DNA of 60,088 nt, from the NCBI RefSeq assembly GCF_000230675.1, contig NZ_AGIK01000008.1, forward strand, positions 1 through 60,088, in the 5' to 3' direction. Under the pieces are notes generated by a model that saw only the letters and a program-made list of their open reading frames with translations, made no database searches and was not told the DNA's origin. Positions 44,035 to 52,569 of the stretch are shown here, piece by piece; position 1 is the first letter of the stretch; every line of letters begins with the position of its first letter. Position numbers and translations under genes: made by a program. The stretch is from Synechococcus sp. WH 8016 (GTDB lineage Bacteria; Cyanobacteriota; Cyanobacteriia; PCC-6307; Cyanobiaceae).

Positions 44035-44531
44035 TTTTGAATGGCCTCCATGAGTCGATCACAACCGTTGTCAAAGCAAGCCACGTCCACGCGTCCGTTG
44101 TCTGCAAAGGCCATGCCGAGACGGGTGCGGCCTTGAATGGCATGACCGCCTTGGGTCAGGACATCGGCCAGGAAAGTGGGATTGTTGACGCAAAAGGCCT
44201 CGCTGTTGAAGCAAAGCTGTTCGGTTTTGAAATTGATGGTGGCGTTTTTCACCGATGTCCAGGCTGCGCCGGCCTGGGCCCGACCTTCGATGCGGACATA
44301 GGGGTCTTCCATCACGCGGTAGCTCACCGTGCGCGATCCAAAGCGATGGCGATACTCCGTGGAATCATCCACATCCACGGCCTGCACCTGGCAGGAAAAG
44401 TTTTGGGAGGTTGGGGTGCTGCAGGTGGTGTTAATCGTGTAAAGCTCCTCGGCGATGACCGCTGGAGCAGCAAGGCCGCTGCAGAGCGCCAGCAGAGCTG
44501 TCAGCACCTTGCTTCGTTTGGAAACAAGCAT
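44031..44531 (-). CDS. Small secreted disulfide-rich-type protein
   Basis: 166 residues from the ATG at 44531 (a further upstream start lacks a signal peptide). Signal peptide KRSKVLTALLALCSGLAAPAVIA. Mature part has six Cys (TTCSTP, FSCQV, QLCFNSEAFCVNN, VDVACFDNGCDR), likely making disulfides, and the hydrophobic KNATINFKTEQLCF. No family recognised. First gene of the pair with the SR-rich protein; possibly its partner or chaperone. Confidence 0.75.
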   Translation of the reverse strand: MLVSKRSKVLTALLALCSGLAAPAVIAEELYTINTTCSTPTSQNFSCQVQAVDVDDSTEYRHRFGSRTVSYRVMEDPYVRIEGRAQAGAAWTSVKNATINFKTEQLCFNSEAFCVNNPTFLADVLTQGGHAIQGRTRLGMAFADNGRVDVACFDNGCDRLMEAIQK

Positions 44532-44599
44532 GAAAAGGGTGAATGCGCGGAGGCGTATGACCTCCATCCCTTCAAGATGGCCACAGCGAGAGCGGTGTG

Positions 44600-44875
44600 A
44601 TGAAAATGTGCACCAACGGGATCAACGAGCGTCGTCAACGCCTCCACGACATCCTGTTGGCCCTCCTGGCCCAACAGGGTGATTTAGAGCTGATGGATGC
44701 GGACAATCCCTCCGGGTTGGTGGGTGGTGGCAGCCGCGATGCGCCCGTCGACGCCGCGCGCTGGTTGGAACGCAATCGACGGGTGTTGCAGCGTTATCAA
44801 GCCCTGGTGCGCACAGCGGTCACGCTCGATGCCTTGCTCGATGCGGAAGATGGCATCGCTCAGGAACCCTCTTGA
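44600..44875 (+). CDS. Conserved-type small helical protein, 91 aa
   Basis: 91 residues from the ATG at 44600 (GTG three bases earlier). Mostly helical: NERRQRLHDILLALLAQQGD, DAARWLERNRRVLQRYQALV and TAVTLDALLDAEDG. No Cys-rich or hydrophobic signal; cytoplasmic. Divergent from the preceding operon. Its end overlaps the MFS gene's stop by 16 bases. Family not identified. Confidence 0.7.
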   Translation: MKMCTNGINERRQRLHDILLALLAQQGDLELMDADNPSGLVGGGSRDAPVDAARWLERNRRVLQRYQALVRTAVTLDALLDAEDGIAQEPS

Positions 44876-46419
44876 TGAAGCAGTTGTTGTTCACGGCCAA
44901 TGATCAGCAGCAGCAAGCTGATCGCAAACAGCAGTCCCGTGAGCACCGCCACAACTAACATCGTTCCGGCTAGCCCCTGGGTGTAGGCCTCCCGCAGCAG
45001 TGTGAGCAGTGGCTGCGACGCCGATCCCTCTAGCGAAATCGGGCTATTGCGCAAAAACAGACGAATCTGCTCATCGAGTTGCGGCAGATGCTCCAGGCCC
45101 AGTCCGGCGGCCTGCATGCGGCTGTGGAGATCATGAAACCCAAAGCCGCTGATCATCGTTCCGCTGGCAGCGAGCCCAAAGGCAAAGCCCAGCTGGCCGC
45201 TTGTGGTGCGAAAGGCCAGCACCGATCCAAAGCAATCCTCCGGTGCTTCCTGCACAAACAAAGCGGATTGAGGCACCGCCACAAAGGCCAGCCCGAGGCC
45301 AGCCAGCATCAACGCCGGCAGCAGCTGCCAATAGGGCGTTTGCACCTGCACGATCGCCATCAGGGCTAGGCCAAGCACCAGCGCCAGGCTGCCTCCCGCC
45401 ATCAACACCAAGGTGCGCCGGCCCGGCCCCATCCAGCGCCCGGCGTAGATCCCCGCCAGGCCAAAGCAGATCAGAAAGGGCAGCTGAGCGAAGGCCACCG
45501 CACTGGTGCTGTAGCCCTGCACCAACTGCCAGAAGTTGCTGGTTTGCAGTTGCACCACCGCCTGCGCCACATTCCAGCCGATCCCGTTGATCACCGCGGC
45601 GGCAAAGAAACCACGGAGGTAGAGCCGGGGCGGAAAGATCGGTTGGCGGCTGCGGCGCTCAATCGTGATGTGCAGCACAAATAACAGCAGTCCGCTGCAG
45701 GCCGGCAGCCAGAAGCTGGGGCTGCGCAGCCCTAAGGCGGCGTGGTTGATGCCAAATAAAAACAGCACCATCGCGATCGCGATGCTCGCCAGGCCGGGAA
45801 GGTCGGGCTTGAGAGCGCGATTGCCTGGAATCGCTGGCAGCAGGGCGGGCAAGAGCAGCAGGCTGCCGCTGCAAATGATCGGCACCAGCAAAAAGGCCAA
45901 GCGCCAATGGATTGTGGCCATCCAGCCACCGATCAGCGAGCCGCTGATGAAGCCCACCACGATCAGCAGATTCCAGAGGCCCAGGGCGGCGCTCACGCCA
46001 GCGGCGGGTGTCACGAAGCGCACGCTGGCAAAGGTGCCGGTGAGCACCGAGCCGAGGGCGATGCCGGTGAGGGCCCGGCCGAGCAGAAACAGGCCCGGTT
46101 CGCCAGCCAGCATTGAAAGCAGATTGCCCACTAGAGCCAGCAGCAGGGAGGCCGCCAGCACCCGTCGCCGTCCAAAACGGTCGCCGAAAAAGCCCATCAC
46201 CAACACCGATGCGGCTTGGGCCAAGGTGGAGACGCTCGCGCCCAGGGCCAACACAGCGCCATGCATCTGCAGGGCATCGCTGGCTTTCACCAAGGCGATG
46301 TTGGCCACGCTGGGGTCGATCAGCTGCAGGCTGGCGAGGATGCCCAGATAGGGGATGCAAGCAAGCGATTGCCATTCCCTCAGACTGCCAATTCTCACTG
46401 GGTTCTCACGCGTTCTCAA
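44860..46419 (-). CDS. MFS transporter, DHA2-like (about 14 helices)
   Basis: 519 residues (TTG 46419; GTG eight codons later possible). Family hallmarks: DPSVANIALVKASDAL at the N-terminus, the motif A loop GFFGDRFGRRRVLAASLL, motif C-like GLWNLLIVVGFISGSLIGGW, and about 14 hydrophobic segments ending in a charged tail. Members usually export drugs or amphiphilic compounds by proton antiport. Substrate not deducible; next to a glycosidase gene divergent from it by about 150 bases. Confidence 0.9.
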   Translation of the reverse strand: MRTRENPVRIGSLREWQSLACIPYLGILASLQLIDPSVANIALVKASDALQMHGAVLALGASVSTLAQAASVLVMGFFGDRFGRRRVLAASLLLALVGNLLSMLAGEPGLFLLGRALTGIALGSVLTGTFASVRFVTPAAGVSAALGLWNLLIVVGFISGSLIGGWMATIHWRLAFLLVPIICSGSLLLLPALLPAIPGNRALKPDLPGLASIAIAMVLFLFGINHAALGLRSPSFWLPACSGLLLFVLHITIERRSRQPIFPPRLYLRGFFAAAVINGIGWNVAQAVVQLQTSNFWQLVQGYSTSAVAFAQLPFLICFGLAGIYAGRWMGPGRRTLVLMAGGSLALVLGLALMAIVQVQTPYWQLLPALMLAGLGLAFVAVPQSALFVQEAPEDCFGSVLAFRTTSGQLGFAFGLAASGTMISGFGFHDLHSRMQAAGLGLEHLPQLDEQIRLFLRNSPISLEGSASQPLLTLLREAYTQGLAGTMLVVAVLTGLLFAISLLLLIIGREQQLLHQEGS

Positions 46420-46570
46420 TCAGGTCTTGGTCAACGGCCAAAGGGGCTGGCGGTTGCTGCCGATGACCCTTTGAAGGATGCAGGGGTGAAGGGTTCAGTC
46501 GTCTTGCTCCTAGCAAGGCCCTGGCTCTTCTGGCCAGCTCTGGCAATCTGGGTCCACTTTCGGCCTCTGC

Positions 46571-49072
46571 ATGGCACCGCTCGGACTGTCCGCATTGCGT
46601 TCACGGCTGAGCCGCGGCTCATCAGGGAAGGGTTGGCAACCACCAGAAGCCAGCTGGAGCCGCTCCTTTGGTTTGGGCTGGTCGTCTCCGTTCACGGTGC
46701 GCTATGCCAGCAATCTCGACGACGGCCCCTGGCATGGGATGCCCCTAGGGGGCTTTGGAGCCGGTTGCATTGGCCGTAGTTCCCGGGGTGATTTCAATCT
46801 CTGGCACCTCGATGGCGGTGAGCATTGGTACGGAAGCATTCCCGATTGCCAATTCGCGCTCTGGGAAAAGCAAGACGATCAGGTGCGTGTCCATGCCTTG
46901 GCCACAGAGCCAACGCGCGATGACTCCAGGCCGGAGTCGGGCAAGCCGCTCAGCAGCTGGCAGTGGTATCCCGCCAGCACGGAGGAGAGCAGCACCGGTA
47001 CCTATGCCGCTCGCTATCCCCTCAGTTGGAACCACTACGAGGGGGTGTTTCGCGCTGAAGTGAGTTGCGAGGCGTTCAGCCCGATCCTTCCTGGGGATTA
47101 CCAACGCAGCAGTTATCCGGTGGCGGTGTTCCGCTGGACCCTCACCAATCCCACCACCAAGCCCTTGGAGGTGTCGCTGCTGCTGAGTTGGCGCAACACG
47201 GTGGGCTGGTTCACCAATACCGATTCCTCGGCGGAGGTGCATTTCCGCGACGACGGCAGCCCCGAGCACAATTACGCCCCGGCGATTGGAGTGGGCGAGG
47301 GCCAGAGCAACCGCTGGATTGATGGCGATGGTCTGTGCGGGGTGCTGCTCGATGGCAAGCGTTCAACACCGCTGGCGGAAGGGGAAGGACAGTGGTGTTT
47401 GGCCCTGCCAGACAGGCTGGATGGTGTGGAGCTAATGCGCTGCAGCCGTTGGGATCCCAGCGGTGATGGCGCTGAGCTTTGGCAGCCGTTTGCCGCTGAT
47501 GGGCTGATCCCCGATAGCAACAACGATCGCGCCAGTCGGGCGGGAGAGCACGCCAGTGCGGCGATCGCCGTGAAACTCACCCTGGCGCCAGGGGAAACCC
47601 GCGAGATTCCGGTGGCGATCAGCTGGGATCTGCCGGTCACGAGCTTTGCGACCGGGGTGCGGGACCTGCGCCGTTACAGCGATTTTTATGGCGCTGATGG
47701 CTGCCATGCGGCGGCGATTGCGGCAGAAGCCCTGCGCGATTGGCGCTCGTGGCACGAGCAAATCGAAGCCTGGCAAGCGCCGGTGTTGGCGCGCAAGGAG
47801 CTTCCCGAGGAGCTGCGCATGGCGCTGTTCAATGAGCTCTACGACCTCGCCAGCGGCGGCAGCCTCTGGACGGCCGCCACCACCAAGGATCCCTACGGCC
47901 GCTTTGGGGTGCTGGAGTGCCTCGACTACGCCTGGTACGAAAGCCTTGATGTGCGTTTGTACGGCTCCTTTGCGCTATTGCAGCTCTGGCCGGAGCTGGA
48001 TAAGGCGGTGATTCGCAGCTTTGCCCGAGCGATTCCAGCGGCCGATGCCACGCAACGGCCGATCGGTTGGTATTTCACCCAGGGCCGCGGCCGGGTGGAA
48101 GCGGATCGCAAGGTGAAAGGGGCCACGCCTCATGATTTGGGGGCACCGAATGAGGTGCCGTTTGATGCCACCAACTACACCGCCTATCAGGACTGCAATC
48201 TCTGGAAAGACCTCGCCAGTGACTACGTGCTGCAGGTGTGGCGCACCTTCAAATTGGCTCCCACCGGAGAAGACTTGAGCTTTCTGGCGGAGTGCTGGCC
48301 TGCGGCGGTGCAGGCCCTCCATTACCTCAAGCAATTTGATGTGAATGACGATGGCCTGCCCGATAACGGCGGGGCGCCGGATCAAACCTTTGATGATTGG
48401 CCGCTCAAGGGGGTGAGTGCTTATTGCGGTGCACTTTGGATTGCTGCGTTGGAAGCTGCGCTAGCGATGGCCCAACGGCTGCAGTTGGAGCTGGGGCTTG
48501 ATACCGGAGACGAGCAGCACACGTTCAGTGGCTGGCTGGAGCAATCGCGCGCCAATTTCGACACGCTCCTCTGGAACGGTGAGTACTACGACATCGATGC
48601 CGAAAGCGGTACGCCCGTGGTGATGGCCGATCAGCTCTGCGGTGATTTTTATGCGCGCTTGCTGGAGTTACCGCCTGTGGTGAGTGAGGCCAACAGCCGC
48701 AGCACCTTGAAGGCGGTGAAGGAAGCCTGTTTTGACAACTTTGCTGGCGGATTGCTCGGGGTGGCCAATGGCTTGCGCCGCGATGGCACGCCCTTGGATC
48801 CGAATGGCACCCATCCTTTGGAGGTGTGGACGGGGATCAACTTTGGAATCGCCAGCTATTACCGCTTGATGGGGGAGGGCCCAACGGCAGAAGCGATCTG
48901 CTCCGCGGTGGTAACCCAGGTGTATGCCGGTGGCTTGCAATTCCGCACGCCAGAAGCGATCACGGCCGTGAACACCTTCAGGGCTTGCCACTACCTGCGG
49001 GCGATGGCGATTTGGGGCCTTTGGGCCACGCACACGGATTGGGAAACGATTCCGGGCGCGCAGCGGGGATGA
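46571..49072 (+). CDS. GH116 beta-glucosidase (GBA2-like)
   Basis: 833 residues. Glycoside hydrolase family 116, the family of human GBA2 glucosylceramidase and of bacterial beta-glucosidases. N-terminal beta domain: MPLGGFGAGCIGRSSRGDFNLW, LWEKQDDQV, FRWTLTNPTTKPLEV, SWRNTVGWF. Catalytic alpha-barrel: FGVLECLDYAWYESLDVRLYGSF with the presumed nucleophile Glu449, and GAPDQTFDDWPLKG with the acid in the Asp604-609 group. Family size and motif order match. No signal peptide, so cytoplasmic. The bacterial substrate is probably a glucosylated lipid or small glucoside; ceramide is not expected in this organism. Confidence 0.93.
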   Translation: MAPLGLSALRSRLSRGSSGKGWQPPEASWSRSFGLGWSSPFTVRYASNLDDGPWHGMPLGGFGAGCIGRSSRGDFNLWHLDGGEHWYGSIPDCQFALWEKQDDQVRVHALATEPTRDDSRPESGKPLSSWQWYPASTEESSTGTYAARYPLSWNHYEGVFRAEVSCEAFSPILPGDYQRSSYPVAVFRWTLTNPTTKPLEVSLLLSWRNTVGWFTNTDSSAEVHFRDDGSPEHNYAPAIGVGEGQSNRWIDGDGLCGVLLDGKRSTPLAEGEGQWCLALPDRLDGVELMRCSRWDPSGDGAELWQPFAADGLIPDSNNDRASRAGEHASAAIAVKLTLAPGETREIPVAISWDLPVTSFATGVRDLRRYSDFYGADGCHAAAIAAEALRDWRSWHEQIEAWQAPVLARKELPEELRMALFNELYDLASGGSLWTAATTKDPYGRFGVLECLDYAWYESLDVRLYGSFALLQLWPELDKAVIRSFARAIPAADATQRPIGWYFTQGRGRVEADRKVKGATPHDLGAPNEVPFDATNYTAYQDCNLWKDLASDYVLQVWRTFKLAPTGEDLSFLAECWPAAVQALHYLKQFDVNDDGLPDNGGAPDQTFDDWPLKGVSAYCGALWIAALEAALAMAQRLQLELGLDTGDEQHTFSGWLEQSRANFDTLLWNGEYYDIDAESGTPVVMADQLCGDFYARLLELPPVVSEANSRSTLKAVKEACFDNFAGGLLGVANGLRRDGTPLDPNGTHPLEVWTGINFGIASYYRLMGEGPTAEAICSAVVTQVYAGGLQFRTPEAITAVNTFRACHYLRAMAIWGLWATHTDWETIPGAQRG

Positions 49073-49098
49073 AGCCGTGCTCCAGCTACTTTGATCGT

Positions 49099-49114
49099 GT
49101 ACGCTTTTGCGTAC
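49099..49114. promoter_or_regulatory. Palindromic operator of the toxin-antitoxin pair
   Basis: Perfect inverted repeat GTACGC-TTTT-GCGTAC, 22 bases before the antitoxin GTG, nested in a wider near-palindrome (TGATC at 49092 to GATCA at 49120). Type II antitoxins bind such sites to repress their own operon, so this is the likely operator. Confidence 0.7.
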
Positions 49115-49135
49115 GTATTGATCATTGGGGTTGAA

Positions 49136-49378
49136 GTGGCTTCGATTTCCGTGACTGAAGCGCGCAAGCGTTTGTTTGCCTTGGTGGATGAAGTGGGTGA
49201 ATCCCACGCACCAGTGGAGATCCACGGCAAGCGCGGCAATGCCGTGTTGGTGTCGGAGGAAGATTGGAAGGCGATTCAAGAAACCCTTTATCTCACCTCG
49301 ATTCCCGGCATGCGGGAGTCGATCCTTGAAGGGATGGCAGCACCGGAATCTGCGCTCAGTGAGACCCCTGGCTGGTGA
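49136..49378 (+). CDS. Phd/YefM-type antitoxin
   Basis: 80 residues from the GTG at 49136 (the frame is open to a TTG at 49091, but that start would place the operator inside the gene). Phd/YefM fold: ISVTEARKRLFALVDEVGES, PVEIHGKRGNAVLVSEEDWKAIQETLYL, and a C-terminal acidic tail that wraps the toxin (SILEGMAAPESALSE). It neutralises the toxin and represses the promoter with it. Stop overlaps the toxin start. Confidence 0.9.
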   Translation: MASISVTEARKRLFALVDEVGESHAPVEIHGKRGNAVLVSEEDWKAIQETLYLTSIPGMRESILEGMAAPESALSETPGW

Positions 49379-49644
49379 GCTGGCGCGTGTTGTTTACCCG
49401 CCAGGCTCAGCGGGATGCCCGCAAGCTCGGTAGCGCCTCTCCTGCGTTGAAGGCCAAAGCTGAACGTTTGCTTGCCTTGCTCCAAAGCGATCCTTTTCAG
49501 AAGCCTCCTCCCTATGAAGCCTTGGTTGGAGATCTCAAGGGTGCCTATTCCCGCCGAATCAATATTCAGCACCGGCTTGTCTATCAGGTGCTTGAAGACG
49601 AGCAGATCGTGAAGGTGTTGAGGCTTTGGACTCACTACGCATGA
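49375..49644 (+). CDS. YoeB/Txe-type mRNA interferase toxin
   Basis: 89 residues from a GTG overlapping the antitoxin stop (GTGA). YoeB family: WRVLFTRQAQRDARKLGSAS, FQKPPPYEALVGDLKGAYSRRINIQHRLVYQV and the C-terminal VLRLWTHYA with the His and Tyr seen in YoeB. Members cut mRNA at the ribosome under stress when the antitoxin is degraded. Complete in length, so the pair looks functional. Confidence 0.93.
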   Translation: MSWRVLFTRQAQRDARKLGSASPALKAKAERLLALLQSDPFQKPPPYEALVGDLKGAYSRRINIQHRLVYQVLEDEQIVKVLRLWTHYA

Positions 49645-49688
49645 GGATTGGCCTTGCCGGCTTGTTCTGCACGCCATAGGGTTTGAGC

Positions 49689-50051
49689 ATGCACGCGACT
49701 GGAACCACAACCAAAAATGCTGTGGCCGCGATTCGAGAGCGGAAAAGGGAGGAGCGCGTCCAAGCCCTCAGGAGCAAAGCCAGCTCATTGCTTTCACATT
49801 TTGATGGGTGCAGCCTCTGGTTATTTGGCTTCTTGGCGCGGGGAGATTGGGATGCTTTTTCGGATGTAGATGTGCTTGCGGTCGGCCGTGATCAGGAATG
49901 TGCTGATCGATTGTCGGATCAGGTTCTTGCCTGCGGGATGGCGGATGACGTGATCGCGCTCACCGTGCAGGAGTGGCAAAAGTTGCGCCAGGGGCATGAC
50001 CCCTATTGGCGTGCGATCGCTGTAGATAGCGTCTGCCTGGGCGATCGATGA
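49689..50051 (+). CDS. Minimal nucleotidyltransferase (MNT-like) with altered motif
   Basis: 120 residues from the ATG at 49689. MNT/Pol-beta-type core: the glycine-rich motif plus paired Asp, WLFGFLARGDWDAFSDVDVLAVG, where the usual GS becomes GF; and a second acidic stretch CGMADDVIALTVQEW. Such proteins usually pair with a HEPN partner in toxin systems, but none is adjacent. Loss of the Ser may weaken nucleotide binding. No signal peptide. Between the TA pair and a sulfotransferase gene; function unresolved. Confidence 0.8.
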   Translation: MHATGTTTKNAVAAIRERKREERVQALRSKASSLLSHFDGCSLWLFGFLARGDWDAFSDVDVLAVGRDQECADRLSDQVLACGMADDVIALTVQEWQKLRQGHDPYWRAIAVDSVCLGDR

Positions 50052-50094
50052 GTGCACGGATCGACGTCATGGTGCAGTACAGCGAAGTCCAGCA

Positions 50095-50910
50095 ATGACA
50101 ACACAACTCGCTTTTCAATCGTCGCTGCCACGTTCGGGATCGACTCTGTTCAGCAACATCGTGGGGCAGAACCCTGCCTTTCATGTGACCCCAACATCGG
50201 GGTTGTTGGATCTGCTTTATGTGGCCCGCGGGCAGTTCAGCCGCGGCGAGGAATTTAAGGCGCAGAGCCGAGAGGAGATGGAGCGGGCCTTCATCGGCTT
50301 TTGCCGCGGAGGGCTGGAGGGCTATGCCAGTGCCCTCACGGATAAGCCCTGGCTGTTGGATAAAAGCCGCGGTTGGAGTGTGCATTACGCCTTCCTGGAT
50401 GCGTTTTATCCCAACCCCAAAATTGTGTGCATGATCCGCGATCCCCTCGACATTCTCTGTTCGATGGAGCGCAATTTTCGCAAGGCAGGATTGCGTGATC
50501 CCGGGATGGTGAATCACAGCGAGATGCTGAACACCAGCTTGGAAAAACGTTTGGATCATTGGGTGGTGTCGCCGCCGGTGGGTTTGGCGATGGAGAGGTT
50601 GCAGGAAACGTTGCGCCAGGGCATTGATCAAAAGATTTTGTTCATTCGCTATGAGGATTTATGCGCTAACCCGCGTTTGGAACTGGAGCGTTTTTATTCC
50701 TATGTAGGCCTCCCCTATTGCCCTGCCCATGATTTCAACCATGTGGAGCAAATCACTGTTGAAGATGATGAGGTGTATGGGGTGTTTGGTGATCATCAGA
50801 TCCGCCACAAGGTGGAACCGCAGCCCAGCCAGGCTTTAGAGGTGTTTGGACCGGGCTTATGCGATTGGATTCGTGAGCGCTACGGCTGGTTTTATGAACG
50901 GTTTGGGTGA
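50095..50910 (+). CDS. Sulfotransferase family protein
   Basis: 271 residues. Sulfotransfer_3-type PAPS-dependent enzyme: 5'-phosphosulfate loop FQSSLPRSGSTLFSNIVGQNP at the N-terminus, a WLLDKSRGWSVHYAFLD segment, and 3'-phosphate site YPNPKIVCMIRDPLDILCSMERNF, then LFIRYEDLCANPRLELERFYSYVG. The end WIRERYGWFYERFG is common in bacterial tyrosine/carbohydrate sulfotransferases. Acceptor unknown. Close to the surface-modification operon, so a part in it is possible. Confidence 0.92.
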   Translation: MTTQLAFQSSLPRSGSTLFSNIVGQNPAFHVTPTSGLLDLLYVARGQFSRGEEFKAQSREEMERAFIGFCRGGLEGYASALTDKPWLLDKSRGWSVHYAFLDAFYPNPKIVCMIRDPLDILCSMERNFRKAGLRDPGMVNHSEMLNTSLEKRLDHWVVSPPVGLAMERLQETLRQGIDQKILFIRYEDLCANPRLELERFYSYVGLPYCPAHDFNHVEQITVEDDEVYGVFGDHQIRHKVEPQPSQALEVFGPGLCDWIRERYGWFYERFG

Positions 50911-51072
50911 GCTAAATGCCGAAGCGGCGCAATTGGATTCGATTCACGCGCAGCACACAGGTTTGAAGTCTCCTGGGGCGATGCGAGATTAGATCCAAAT
51001 CGGTCCCAATTTCAATACCTCGCTGGACGAGTTGTATGACGGGGCTATTCAGCCTTCTCGGTGCAATCAGCC

Positions 51073-51165
51073 ATGAGCCGAATTTTGTTCGACACCCATC
51101 TGCTGCTGTGGTGTCTCATAAACAATCTTTATACTAGTTCTTTTCGGCCTGTAGTCGCCAAATAA
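51073..51165 (+). pseudogene. Truncated VapC (PIN-domain) toxin remnant
   Basis: The ATG at 51073 opens with MSRILFDTHLLLWCL, the invariant N-terminal strand of VapC PIN toxins with the first metal-binding Asp, but after about 15 residues it loses similarity and stops at 51163-51165. The other Asp/Glu residues are missing, so it cannot be active. No intact antitoxin precedes it. The break coincides with the end of the AT-rich methyltransferase gene, marking an insertion junction. Confidence 0.7.
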
Positions 51166-51661
51166 GGTGCGAATGATCCCACAGTTGGTTGAGTAACAAG
51201 AATTGTCCTTTAAAGCCATATCTTTGTCCTAATTCGAGACCCCAAGGATCGATCAAGCTGCCATCTATTTGGGGCCTGCGAGCGAAGTAGCTCACAGTCG
51301 TGTCGGTAATAATGTTTACGTGAGTTGGGTCTTGGAAGCATTCAGGATGTGGGAATGCAGGGGTTCGTGCGTAAAATATACCTTGAGGTTTCAAGACACG
51401 CCAAATTTCGCTCATCGTTTCAATAAAAGGGTTCGTCATTTCACCATCCTTCCAAAGTGATCTCGGTAAATGTTCTAGAAAGTCAAAAGCAGTTACAACA
51501 TCAACACTGGAGTTTTCAAGAGGGATCGTTTCTATGCCGACCCAGCAATTCAATACATTTTCGCCTATTGCTTGAGAATCAATCCCAATGACGCGATCAG
51601 CGTTAAAAGGATTGGCTGGATGAGGACCGCTCCCTAGATCGAGAGCAATGGTTTCGCTCAT
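51134..51661 (-). CDS. SAM-dependent methyltransferase (type 11-like)
   Basis: 175 residues. SAM site: IALDLGSGPHPANPFNADRVIGID, then VDVVTAFDFLEHLPRS and EIWRVLKPQGIFYARTPAFPH. Small size and lack of extra domains fit sugar- or small-molecule-directed methyltransferases of surface polysaccharide loci. Visibly AT-richer than its operon neighbours, so it may be a later addition. Start overlaps the upstream gene's stop by four bases (ATGA). Last gene of the four-gene operon. Confidence 0.88.
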   Translation of the reverse strand: MSETIALDLGSGPHPANPFNADRVIGIDSQAIGENVLNCWVGIETIPLENSSVDVVTAFDFLEHLPRSLWKDGEMTNPFIETMSEIWRVLKPQGIFYARTPAFPHPECFQDPTHVNIITDTTVSYFARRPQIDGSLIDPWGLELGQRYGFKGQFLLLNQLWDHSHLIWRLQAEKN

Positions 51662-52569
51662 GTCAAAGCCTCCTCTAAGTCTTTGTATAAAACTTGATCC
51701 ACTGAAAAGCCCATCGCACCCATTAATCGTTGTCTAACTAGTAGCTCCTCTTCCTTGCTGAGCAAGCCATTGGAGAAACGCTTTTCTAGGGAGCTAAAGG
51801 CGCGGACGTGGGTGAGAGGGGTGCAATCGATGGCAGCAAATCTCCAAATATTGAGGTGAGCGGCGCAGAGAGGCATCGCGAATCGATCGAGGCCATACCC
51901 ACTGCGTACGCCTTGGAGAAACGGCATGGAGGCATCGAGCAAATCACGACGCAAAAAAGGAGCCATGATTTCAATAATCGGTACTCTGTGCAGACTGCTG
52001 CCCACCCTTTGGCGTAACCAGCCGTATTCCTGGCAAAGGCTGCTGCTAAAACTCACCGCCGGCTGGGCGGCACTGAGGTTGTAAATGCGAGCTGTGGCCA
52101 ACAAGGTTTGGATGTCGCTGCTGCGCAGCAAGACGTCGTCATCAATGAAGCCCATGTAATGACCAGGCCCAGGAGGAGGGAGCTGGCGCCAGGCTTCTTC
52201 CATCAGATGGCCTTTGCATTCAGTGGCCACACTGAGCACCTCAAACCCGTGGGGGTTGCTGCCCGCTTTGAGGCCTTCACCCGTCCAATCAAAGAGCACC
52301 ACCCGGCAGGGCAAGGGTTGATCCAACACCACGCAGTGCTTGCCGCGTTCACAGGCAATCACCACCAGGTCCTCGGCGCTGGCCCCTGGATTCACGATTG
52401 GAGCCCCTGCGTTGATCGGATCGTGTTGTTCAAGCTGCTGAACAGCAGCCAGCATCTCTGGCAAAAACTGATCGCTATGGCTGCCCAGCACCCAACGGGC
52501 CCATTGTTGGCGTTCCGCTTCCGGGCGATCTCGCATCAAGGGAGGGAAGTTGGGTGTGGGAAGTGTCAT
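51658..52569 (-). CDS. DUF707-like / GT-A-type glycosyltransferase
   Basis: 303 residues from the ATG at 52569, which overlaps the upstream stop (ATGA). A DDD motif in HYMGFIDDDVLLRSSDIQTL, inside a Rossmann-like N-half (VLDQPLPCRVVLFDWTG, HGFEVLSVATECKG), points to a GT-A nucleotide-sugar transferase; the downstream IIEIMAPFLRRDLLDASMPFL, GYGLDRFAMPLCAAH and LTHVRAF resemble DUF707 family proteins. The acceptor and sugar are unknown. No transmembrane segment. Confidence 0.78.
   Translation of the reverse strand: MTLPTPNFPPLMRDRPEAERQQWARWVLGSHSDQFLPEMLAAVQQLEQHDPINAGAPIVNPGASAEDLVVIACERGKHCVVLDQPLPCRVVLFDWTGEGLKAGSNPHGFEVLSVATECKGHLMEEAWRQLPPPGPGHYMGFIDDDVLLRSSDIQTLLATARIYNLSAAQPAVSFSSSLCQEYGWLRQRVGSSLHRVPIIEIMAPFLRRDLLDASMPFLQGVRSGYGLDRFAMPLCAAHLNIWRFAAIDCTPLTHVRAFSSLEKRFSNGLLSKEEELLVRQRLMGAMGFSVDQVLYKDLEEALT

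Noticed and set aside
45659-46375. Long frames on both strands inside the MFS gene.
   Set aside because: GC-rich shadow frames with Arg/Pro-rich output; the transporter frame has clear helices and family motifs.
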